This document shows, in pieces, positions 38,701 to 45,465 of a stretch of 64,000 nucleotides of DNA. The translations under genes and the position numbers were made by a program. Location: NCBI RefSeq assembly GCF_001649575.2, contig NC_051443.1, forward strand, positions 13,016,695-13,080,694. Reading direction: 5' to 3'. The DNA comes from Kryptolebias marmoratus. Lineage: Eukaryota > Chordata > Actinopteri > Cyprinodontiformes > Rivulidae. The notes beneath the pieces were generated by a model. The model was not told the DNA's origin. It worked only from the letters and a program-made list of their open reading frames with translations, and did no database searches. Each line of letters begins with the position of its first letter. Positions within the stretch are counted from its first letter, which is position 1.

Positions 38701-41628
38701 CTAGCGTCAATGATCTGTCCTCTCCCTGACTTTGTCCTCTCCAGCAGCGCTAAGACGATTCCCAGAGCACAAGTGAGACCACCGCCGGCAAAGTCTGCTA
38801 AAAGATTCAGAGGAGCGTGGGGCTTCTCTCCGCTGCGACCCAGTCGGGATAAAAGGCCTGTGTTGAAAGTAAATACACAAAAGCAAAAAAAAATTAAAAA
38901 TATATAGCAGAAACATTACTACCTTTATTAATTCAGACGCAAAACATAAAAACTGGAAGGTTAATGGATTTGCAAGGGGCTACATATAACAGTGAATAAA
39001 ACCTGTTTGAAGCTTTCTTCAATTTAGTTTGATAAATGTGTTGTTTACATTGATAAAGCAGCACTTCTGCGGGACTTCTTTCACTACACTGGTACCACAG
39101 AGGACACTGAACAAAAAGGACTTTAGGGTGACAGAAAGATTCTTCTCATCTTTCAGCGCTGCTCGAGGACAGAGACAACGGCACGAGGTGAACAGGCCTT
39201 AAAACGTTAAATACATCCTTTAAAAAACTCCAGTAATGACATTGTTGCCTCAAACATCCAGCTTCAGTAGCCCTTAGATATAACATATATCAAAATGTTC
39301 CTTTTTGTGTCGTTTCCTTTCCTTAAAACTCAGTGTATCTCCTCACAAACATTTTTTTTTTAAGTGTTACGAGATAAATGACCTCGCAACACTTTTTCTG
39401 CCGATTGCACTGATGCTTAAAAATAGCGCATCTGTTTCAATTTGCAGCCCTTTAACGCCCTTTCAGATTCAGTTCATGTGCTGCTAACCACAGACTAAAG
39501 AGCAGAGTGCTCGTCATTCCTGAGAGGTGGTTGCTCTTACCATCCATTACAGTGAAAATATTAAAAGGCTATTTCAGAGCCCAGAAAGACAAACTGGACA
39601 ACTCACTGAAATCAAACTGATGATTTGTCAGAAACCATTAGTGGTTGGATTTATAGTAACAAAAAGGTGCATTTAGAAGCTTTTAACAGAGCAGTATGGT
39701 TGACTCTGAATAGCCTATAATTTTGTAGTTCATAAGTGCAGTATTAGAAAAAAAAAATTGTTTTTTTACTTAAACCTAGACTGAAACTTTTCAGTATTAT
39801 GTTTCTAAATGGACTCAGCTCAAACTGAAATGTATTATATAATCCCTGTAAATATCAGTAAGGACAAAACGCATAGCAAACATGCCTATTCCTATTCAAA
39901 AGTGGCTCTAAATAATAAAATGACACTGAAGTTGAAGCTTTTTCAGTTTTTTTAAAAAAACTGAACAGGATAACCTTCATCCTGAAAAAGGGACTAGTTT
40001 TTAGACTGTTTTAGTTTTATGTGAAAAATAAACTGTGAAGTGTTTGAAAAATGGCATTCATGTCACGAAAGTAATCAGAACCATCATTCTATAAACACTT
40101 TTCACATTTTTGCACCAGTTTTGGACAATCGCGTCGTGTCTCAACAGCTCCCCAAAAGCAGATGTGTTAAAATGTGAAATTATATAAAAGATGAAAGGTT
40201 TCTATAAACATCAAATAATGCTTAAGATGAAATAAAATGTGTCTGTACAGCATTTGTGTTGTTTTGGAAAAGCCTGCCAACAAAAACATCCACATAAATA
40301 TTCAGCAGTTTGCAAACTCTGCAGAACTGTTGGTTCGCAGCTTGCAGGGTTGCATTTTTTTTAACGGCGTAGGAAAGGTGGTATACAGCCAGTCATAAAT
40401 GTTTAATAGGTGGAAAAAACATATATTTATTTGAATTAAAGTGTCTGTTTTCCAAATCAGTTGTGCACGACATACTTTTGACTAACTCCTGCTAACTCTT
40501 GTAGCTTGTTGCAAATGTTTGTTTCAAAACAGTGTTGCTTCTTTACAAGACAAGCCAATTCTGACTGTATTATCCGCAGGATGAATTGTACAACCAACCT
40601 ATTATGAGGTCTGCTGGATCTTTGAATGACTTTAAGTCTCTTTTAAAAACATATCTTTTTAAATGGGCATATAAATCCAGAGAGCGCAAACATTAGGCCA
40701 GCTGTTGTTGTTGTTTTATGAATTCATTGCCAATTAAGTCAATCTTGTACCTCTCTTATGGTTTTGAATTATTATTGCTTACTTTTAGTTTTGATATACC
40801 TGTACAGCACTTTGGTTTTTAAGCGCTTTATAAATAAATGATGATGATATGATGACTTACTTATCAAGCATAACAAGTATAGGGAAATTCTCCCCTTGTC
40901 GACTGAATGACAGCTCAAAGCATCAGGTGCTGGGAGGGGAGGGGGAGTTTGCTACTTCCAGAGGTGAATTATTTGCATGCAGAATAAAAACATGCGGAGG
41001 GAAAAAATAACTCACCTGCCTCTGATAAGAGAAATGAATTAGCATCTTTTATCATCATTCTAAATACTTGATTGCATCCATTTTCAGTGCAAAGTGTACA
41101 AATACCCTACCTAAGAAGATGACCAGCTGCGTGACTCATTACCTGACATGGCAGTGTAGTTGATGTCATGTCCAGCTGCAGAGGAGTAAGACCCACTCTG
41201 ACCGTAACCCGTCAACCGAGCGTAGATCAGACGAGGATTTTCAGCCAGCAACTCATCTGGACCAAGACCCAGTTTCTCCATCACACCTGGGCATTCAGAG
41301 GAGAGTAAATCATCAGAATCACTTCTCCATCTTTGCTTCTCTAGTTCGACTCTAGGCTTGCTTCTGAGAAACAGGTCTGACCCTTGCGATAGGGCTCGAG
41401 CACCACATCGGAGCAAACGCAAAGCCTCCTGAGCAACGTGACGCCTTCTGGTGACTTCAGGTTGATGGCCACGGAGCGTTTCCCCCGAGCTTGCGTGTCA
41501 AGTGAAGTGGGGGCCTTCGTTCGGTCCACTCGGATCACCTTGGCTCCAAAGTCGGCTAGAATCATGCCGCAGAATGGAGCGGGAGCCAGACCTGCCAGCT
41601 CGATAACTTTTACCCCCGTCAGAGCCAT
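20308..41628 (-). CDS. amacr: AMACR, alpha-methylacyl-CoA racemase (complete, five coding exons)
   Basis: Interconverts (2R)- and (2S)-2-methylacyl-CoA esters such as pristanoyl-CoA and C27 bile-acid intermediates, so that peroxisomal beta-oxidation can act on the S forms. The enzyme is known in peroxisomes and mitochondria. Exons at 41382-41628, 41143-41286, 38697-38857, 23044-23230 and 20308-20717 join in phase to 1149 nt, giving 382 residues, the same length as human AMACR. It belongs to the CoA-transferase family III (CaiB/BaiF) fold. Catalytic positions are all present by count: His122 in GHDINY, Asp152 in LLADFAGGG and Glu237 in GAIEPQF. The C-terminus AKL fits the PTS1 consensus. Intron 1 is only 95 bp and intron 3 is 15.5 kb. 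No stops or frameshifts; apparently functional. Confidence 0.96.
21010..21780. repeat. Degenerate teleost interspersed repeat
   Basis: Begins with TTTATTTATAGGCGCCTTTC and carries blocks such as GTGGATTCCAGATACTGG, ATGTTACAGTAATCCAGATG and GGACTGAGTCAAAC. These match, from memory, a long repeat common in fish introns. No frame survives. I cannot assign a class with confidence (LINE-derived is possible). Confidence 0.5.
21890..22080 (+). repeat. tRNA-related SINE-like fragment, copy 2
   Basis: Contains CCTTTCTGTGTGAGGTTTGG, ATGTTCTCCCTGTGCATGTG, TCCTCCCACAGAA and TCTAAATTGCCC, the mid-section of the same repeat as at 33103-33418. The tRNA-like head and the tail are missing. Confidence 0.6.
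22396..22715. mobile_element. hAT-like non-autonomous element, degenerate
   Basis: The left end CAATGGTTCCCAAAGTT and the right end AAGTTTGGGAACGACTT are inverted with a few mismatches, followed inside by a GGGACCCC-type block typical of these fish elements. I could not confirm an 8-bp target duplication. Confidence 0.55.
23044..23230 (-). CDS. amacr: AMACR coding exon 4
   Basis: 187 bp between a TTATCTTCAG acceptor and a GTTTGT donor, phase 0 in and phase 1 out. It encodes [10 protein letters not shown] through [14 protein letters not shown] to [13 protein letters not shown], with Glu237. The donor is a weak match beyond GT. Confidence 0.94.
23415..23820 (-). repeat. Dispersed repeat family A, copy 2
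   Basis: Same order of landmarks as copy 1, including CCTTGAAGGAATGTGTATC at the start, AAACTTTAGCTTGATACC in the middle, then GTGGCAGCCATCTTAAG and CCAGTGGTTCATGAAATAT. Oriented on the minus strand relative to copies 3-5. Confidence 0.65.
25157..26966 (+). mobile_element. piggyBac-like transposon, internally deleted
   Basis: Flanked by TTAA at 25153-25156 and 26967-26970, the piggyBac target duplication. Terminal repeats CCCTTGGATGCATAAG (left) and its inverse with one mismatch (right) end in CCC/GGG as in the superfamily. The palindrome GGGGTCAAAAATGACCCC occurs at 25174-25191 and 25361-25378, and its inverse form at 26905-26922. The centre holds broken transposase coding sequence. The length, 1.8 kb, is short for an autonomous copy (usually 2.4 kb or more). 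Confidence 0.85.
25951..26690 (+). pseudogene. piggyBac transposase pseudogene
   Basis: An ATG at 25951 opens [20 protein letters not shown] with acidic residues following, then a stop. After frameshifts the stretch from 26321 reads [15 protein letters not shown] (start of the transposase core), then jumps to [20 protein letters not shown] and a Cys/His-rich tail around 26540-26640, the C-terminal zinc-binding region of the family. The catalytic Asp region between them is missing. Not functional. Confidence 0.7.
27400..28165 (+). mobile_element. Tc1-like transposon remnant
   Basis: Landmarks of a fish Tc1-like element in order: ATTTACACCTGTTCTGATAG near 27438, GAAGACCAAGGAACTTTCC near 27508, AACAACATTAAGTTTATTAT near 27599, GCATGGTGGTGGCAGCATCA near 27797, GATTTGAGGTTGGGACAGAG near 27941, and a 3' end with CAGGTTGTAAGACAACTAAA near 28102 and CACTGTA at 28160. 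The transposase frame is broken, with a poly-T insertion at 27834-27853 and large deletions. The left boundary is uncertain. Confidence 0.75.
30500..30850 (+). repeat. Dispersed repeat family A, copy 3
   Basis: Shares TGTACATCTACAGCTGATTA, AGCGGCTGCCACAGCC, GATATCGAGCTAAAACGTG and TAACATGATTTTAGTCTAAA with the other copies, in the same order. The left boundary may extend to about 30365. Confidence 0.65.
30921..31272. mobile_element. hAT-like non-autonomous element, degenerate
   Basis: The left end GTGATTCTCAACTGGTGGGT and the right end ACCAGTTGAGAACCAC form inverted repeats typical of fish hAT elements. The interior is AT-rich with no transposase. No 8-bp target duplication was found, so the exact ends are uncertain. 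Confidence 0.6.
31709..31738. repeat. CA microsatellite
   Basis: Short interrupted (CA)n run beginning GACAGACACACACACACAC. A similar run lies at about 36030-36052. Confidence 0.85.
32420..32740 (+). repeat. Dispersed repeat family A, copy 4
   Basis: Contains ATATCTCATGAATCACTAGA, TGTACATCTACAAGTGACTA, AAGATGGCTGCCACAGG, GATACTGAGCTAAACTTAG and CGTAAGATGATTTTAGATTA in family order. About 1.6 kb from copy 3 and in the same orientation. Confidence 0.65.
32955..33080 (+). repeat. LINE ORF2 C-terminal remnant (fish L2/CR1-type)
   Basis: A short frame reads [18 protein letters not shown], the C-terminal motif of fish non-LTR reverse-transcriptase ORFs. A matching LINE tail (AGCACTTTGTAACTTTAAG and GTTGTACAAATG) lies at about 33460-33505, on the far side of the SINE-like repeat. 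The two may be halves of one copy split by that insertion. Confidence 0.5.
33103..33418 (+). repeat. tRNA-related SINE-like repeat, most complete copy
   Basis: The tRNA-like head has an A-box-like GCGGCGGTTAGCCCCGTCGC and a B-box-like GGTTCACTTACC near 33161. The family body CCTTTCTGTGTGGAGTTTTT and TTTCCTCTCACTGACC follows, then CCCCGCCTCTCG and a tail ending near ATGGATGTTTGGATAGATGG. The box sequences are diverged, so it is unlikely to be transcribed. Confidence 0.65.
34495..35250 (-). mobile_element. Tc1-like transposon remnant, antisense, split by a MITE
   Basis: The left end GTCAAAAGCTTACATACAGT is the terminal motif of fish Tc1-like elements. Antisense transposase landmarks follow: TTTGTCTCGTCTGACCATAA near 34711, CCTTCCTCCAAAAGACATTT near 34731 and GTGTTCCAGCAGTTTCCAGT near 34821. 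A hAT-type MITE interrupts it at 34914-35126. The right boundary is uncertain and the gene is broken. Confidence 0.65.
34914..35126. mobile_element. Palindromic hAT-type MITE with target duplication
   Basis: About 85 bp at each end are inverted copies, for example TGTTGGAGCAGAGAAACAAG on the right against its complement on the left. The whole 213-bp unit can therefore fold back on itself. The flanks TAATAGGT and TAATAAGT match at 7 of 8 bases, giving the 8-bp target duplication of hAT transposases. It sits inside the Tc1-like remnant, so it is the younger of the two. Confidence 0.85.
36460..36640. other. CpG-richer patch in AMACR intron 3
   Basis: About 17 CpG dinucleotides within 180 bp (for example TGCCGTCTCCTGGAACCGG and ATCAGCGCGAACAGAGATCC) in otherwise CpG-poor DNA. 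No exon or repeat is recognised here. It could be a small CpG island, an alternative promoter or a younger repeat. Confidence 0.4.
38697..38857 (-). CDS. amacr: AMACR coding exon 3
   Basis: 161 bp between a TTCAACACAG acceptor and a GTAAGG donor, entering at phase 1 and leaving at phase 0 after an ATG codon (Met184). It encodes the [12 protein letters not shown] block with Asp152, then [10 protein letters not shown]. Confidence 0.95.
38858..41142 (-). other. amacr: AMACR intron 2
   Basis: A 2.3-kb AT-rich intron with one LINE 3' end (40600-40855). No other feature seen. Confidence 0.8.
40600..40855 (+). repeat. LINE 3' end
   Basis: A short frame reads [17 protein letters not shown] and then stops, the C-terminus of a fish non-LTR reverse transcriptase. 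It is followed by an untranslated tail with TGTACAGCACTTTGG and CGCTTTATAAATAAATGATG and a short TGA-repeat end. It is a 5'-truncated copy, as usual for LINEs. Confidence 0.6.
41143..41286 (-). CDS. amacr: AMACR coding exon 2
   Basis: 144 bp between a TGCCCAG acceptor and a GTAATG donor, phase 1 at both ends. It encodes [13 protein letters not shown] and ends after [10 protein letters not shown]; His122 of the active site is in GHDINY. Confidence 0.95.
41287..41381 (-). other. amacr: AMACR intron 1 (95 bp)
   Basis: Very short intron with a weak GTCAGA donor and a GAATGCCCAG acceptor. It has no in-frame stop in the exon 2 frame, so a retained intron would not be flagged by a stop in that frame. 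Confidence 0.85.
41382..41628 (-). CDS. amacr: AMACR coding exon 1
   Basis: Starts [20 protein letters not shown] at the ATG read leftward from 41628, in good context (GCCATGG). It encodes 82 codons plus one base, including the CoA-binding N-terminal motif region [12 protein letters not shown]. It ends in AAGG before the donor GTCAGA, which is a weak match to consensus; the phase and the acceptor 95 bp further on leave no better choice. Confidence 0.95.
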
Positions 41629-41638
41629 GGCTTTATGT

Positions 41639-43013
41639 CTGCAGGGTCAGAAAATTACACAGACAGGTCTAAATTTACACAGAGCATTGAGTCATCATCA
41701 GCAAAGCAAAGGTGTAATGTGTTACTTTATTAGAAATGTATGCTGACTTTTTATCATTGACCAGCAGGAGTGAGTTGTATGATGTTAGACTGAGACATTA
41801 AAACATGGTGATGATCTGACAAAGTGCCTAAACGGATGTGAACAGATACGTTCAGAAATGTCAAGTCTAAATGCTTTGTTACATGGATATTTTTAAATCT
41901 ATAGTCAAAAATCAATGTTAAAATAGTGATTTTATTTGAAAAAGATATGCTTGCTATTTTTATTACCTCTAGTGAGGAGTCTTTGGTGTTTTTTGTTGTT
42001 TTTTTGTTTTGTTTTGGAGGTTTTTAAATAACTTACTGATTTCACAATATATTTTGGACCCAATCCCGTTTCTGGCACTTTGATAGTAAACCTAAAAAGA
42101 AGAAATGTTTCATTATCATTCGATTATTTTTCTTTTATCCTTTTAAAATACGTGTGCTCTTAATAATACAATAACACTTATTTGTTAAAAAGGAAAAACA
42201 GTGAACTGTTTAAATTTTAAGTTTTTAATTTGTTTAAACCAAAACATGCACACATGTCATTGTTATCAAAAGTTTTACTTTTGTATATTAGTAAAATATA
42301 TACATAAAAAATTGTTCTTGGACCACAACCATGAATTGTGTACAGAGATTTTAAAAAATGCTACACTGTCAGTGAATTTGAATTATTATGATTATTAGAA
42401 CAGTTAGGCTAAAAAGGTGTTTATTTAAAGAGATTTATTAATAATGTTGATCACAAACATGTAAACAAACTAAAACCCTGACCTTTCCGAAGACACATGG
42501 TTATATTGTGGAAGATAATTCTTTACTTTATGTATAACGAATTAGTTAGTCATAAATATTACTTTCTCTAAAAAATTATAAAAAAAATATTGTTATATAG
42601 TGCTATGATAAAGAGGATACTCTAAAATCCTAATAATTATCAGTTAAGTTTTGAATCAACTCCATTTTTGCAACAAAACATAAAAGTGGAGAGGAGGGGG
42701 AGCCTCCTGTGTTGTTTTAAGGTTATCTAACTTTAGACTTTAAACTGAGACAAGGTGCTCTCCCTATTTTTTTGTTTGTTTGCTTTCTATTTTATCTAAA
42801 AGCTGCAAACCTCGTGCAGAACAAGCACTTAAAGTACCTAGGTATGTAATCTGAGATAAGTGACAGCAACCATTTGATTTTCTTTTCGTTTTTCCAAATG
42901 CCAAAAGGAAACGGTGTAAGAGGAAACGGGCTCCTTTGCACAAAGGTTAACCATTTTAGTGTCAAAACATAAAAAGGTAGTAAATAACACCTCTGTTTGA
43001 CAGTCCAGCTTAC
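41639..43013 (-). other. amacr: Inferred AMACR 5' untranslated intron
   Basis: AT-rich DNA between the proposed leader-exon donor and the acceptor just before the start codon. No coding features. The spliced structure is inferred only from splice-site consensus. Confidence 0.45.
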
Positions 43014-43530
43014 CTCAGTGTTCTAGCTAAGGGCAACAACAGAGCAGCGGCTTCGCTGTCAAAACTGAAGGCTCACGCGAGCTCCAAGTAGCATGAAGAG
43101 AGCCGTTTGAATTGTTTACCCCATGAAGCGGAAGGTCACACAACCTCACTCAAAATACATTTATTTACTCTAGCAAACACAACTATTTAACGTATGTTTT
43201 ATTGACCGGACAATGGCTCTACATTTTCACGTATACCATCGAACAAGAGAGTGAAAACAATAATAATTTAAGTAGATGCACGCGATATCAGCACAAAAAT
43301 AGGTATAATATAGCCGCCCGAGTTCCTATCAGTCCGGCTCTTACGTGTTTCTTGCTCAGAAGTCTTGAGAGGGGGACAAATGCAACCACAACATGCAGAT
43401 GGTTACCCCGGTTTTTTAAAGAAAGCTCTAACTCCGCCTGGTCGGACGACTTCCGGGCTACGCCAGTACGCAGGAAAAACGAACCTCATTCATAAATAAC
43501 TTCCTGGTGACGTCAACGGGTTGGCTGCAA
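43010..43530 (-). promoter_or_regulatory. Probable AMACR promoter and 5' leader exon
   Basis: On the minus strand a consensus donor CTGAG|GTAAGC ends a possible non-coding exon at 43014. A matching acceptor CCCTGCAG lies at 41639-41646, ten bases before the coding ATG. Upstream are an ETS-type ACTTCCGGG (43449-43457), a nuclear-receptor half-site AAGGTCA (43132-43138) and a full palindromic CRE TGACGTCA (43509-43516), in a CpG-richer patch. Promoter identity is inferred from position and motifs. Confidence 0.5.
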
Positions 43531-43550
43531 GATTTCTGGGAAATGAAGTT

Positions 43551-43561
43551 ATAGATAGATG

Positions 43562-43660
<99 letters not shown>
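43551..43660. repeat. (GATA)n microsatellite
   Basis: About 27 almost uninterrupted units of GATA/ATAG with one GGATA variant near the left end. The purity suggests a length-polymorphic locus. It lies between the AMACR promoter region and the Gypsy element. Confidence 0.95.
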
Positions 43661-43929
43661 TTTACATTTAAAAAGATTTTAAAATGCATAGTTTAAACAT
43701 TTGATGTGTTTAATACACTTCATTATAAATAAAGTTTAATATCAGTTTATAAGAATTGTACATCAGTGCATTCTGTTTTTATTTACATTTTATATGACAT
43801 TACAACTTTGTTGGAACTGAGGTTGTAAAACATTATCCAGTTTAATAATTGGAGTTAAATGTATGTACCCTTAGTGATCAGTGTTGGGGATCTATAAGCT
43901 TACTGAAACATTCATGAAACTTGATATAA

Positions 43930-45355
43930 TGTAACCCGTGTTATAGTTTGGGTTCATTCATTTCAATTTATGTGGAGGTTAAATATTTAAAAAAGGGTTA
44001 AGATGTTTAAAAACGTTTAAAAAAGCAATTTCCAAACATTAGTAATATTCCTATGTCCAATGCCTTTGTTATGTACAATTTTGTATTTTCTTTCTGTATT
44101 TAATAATTGCCAAATTATTTTACTAATTTCTATTTGGTTAGGGATACTGATCTTTGAACTGTTGCGCAATTGGAAGGGGAGGGGAAAAAAGAGAGAGTTC
44201 GACGGAGGGGGGTGAAGGAGACAGTCTGCTCGATTGTTCCTCCCAGTTAGCATATGCTAAGCAAAAACTTTTCCTAGCTAAGGAAAGGCAGCTGCAGTCA
44301 AGTGTTCGGCCAGGACATTTATAAAAGCAGTGGACTTTAGTTATGTGCGGTGGGATACTTTTTCTCTGTTTTTCAAGAAGTCGCAGCTTGGACTGTTGTG
44401 AAAACTGACGCGACACACGCGAGAGCACGCTAAGCTAAGAGACAGCGAGGAGGGTTGGCTACCACGTTGGTGAGCTACACGACTGCTGTTCTTTGTGGAC
44501 TTGGAGACGAGAATCGTTTGGACACCGGAGGAGTTGCGGTTTCGTTTGGAAAAGACGACCAAGATCGACTACACGGTGGGGACCGAGAGATTCAGTGCTG
44601 CGGGAGTCCATGCAGGAGACACGTGCAGAGCCACGAGCCACGACAGGTCCACGCTGTGCGCACATGAACGCTCTACTCTTCACTTTCAAACGCAAGGAGT
44701 CAGGTACAGAGTCAATTTATTTTGTTTGCTCATTGAGTGAAGCGGCCAGTGTTTAAGTTTCCAGGCCCCAACGCACACAAGCGACGTTCAGGCCTGCAAC
44801 GGGTATTTTTTTGGTCATTTTAGTTATTATAAAGCCGGCATAGCTTAGGATTTACTAATGACTTTGATGATTTTGGTTTGTTAATGCTCTGCAAGTGACT
44901 GATGGACACTGAGGGTTTGATTTTTGAACTTTAAAGGGAAACTTTAATTGTAAGGTTTTGAGTTAAGACACATTCCTTATTTACTGTACATTGCTATACA
45001 GGTAAGTTGAGTTGTTTTAAGTTGTGTTCACTTCTTCAAGTGTGTTTATGGTTTATTTACAAATGTAAGGTATTTCATTTTACTAAATTCAGGGTAATTT
45101 CATTTGAAATATATTTTCATAAGTAAAAAGAAGAAAGACATTTACTGTTTCAATTCATTATTTCATTAACAGATTTCTCCTTGAGTAAAAGAAAGGTATA
45201 GTTACAAGGTATTTATAAGGGAACTCATAACTAATCCGATAACAACGACTACAGTTTTATCACCTTTTAACGATAAGAACTCAGGGCGTCCCATATTTGA
45301 TTATTTTACATGATTTCGGATGTTTTGCCAGTAATGTAGGCAAAGGGGCGCTACA
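43930..45355 (+). repeat. 5' LTR of the Gypsy element
   Basis: 1426 bp, starting TGTAACCCGTG and ending GGGGCGCTACA. A TATA box TTATAAAAG lies at 44319-44327, so transcription should start near 44350. A strong splice donor CAG|GTAAGT at 45001/45002 and an acceptor AACAG at 45168-45172 lie within the transcribed part. I found no clean AATAAA downstream of the TATA box. Short open frames in it are not conserved coding sequence. Confidence 0.93.
44319..44327 (+). promoter_or_regulatory. TATA box of the 5' LTR
   Basis: TTATAAAAG between a GC-richer upstream part (GTGTTCGGCCAGGACATT) and the presumed start. The same site recurs in the 3' LTR at 51816-51824. Confidence 0.65.
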
Positions 45356-45360
45356 CAAAA

Positions 45361-45378
45361 TGGAGGCACCGCTGGGAT
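45361..45378 (+). promoter_or_regulatory. Primer-binding site for tRNA-Thr
   Basis: TGGAGGCACCGCTGGGAT, five bases after the LTR end, is an 18-nt exact complement of the 3' end (including CCA) of vertebrate tRNA-Thr(AGT), as I recall that tRNA. This is where minus-strand DNA synthesis would begin. Confidence 0.85.
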
Positions 45379-45465
45379 GTTATGAGAATTTCTGAACTTA
45401 TTTACCCTTGTTATAGTGTAACTCTGCACATTTTCATAGAAAGTTGAACTTTTTATTTATCAGTC

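Noticed and set aside
44017..44756. Several 70-96 codon frames, repeated at 51514-52253
   Set aside because: They lie in the two LTRs and are duplicated only because the LTRs are; they show no protein similarity or domain pattern.
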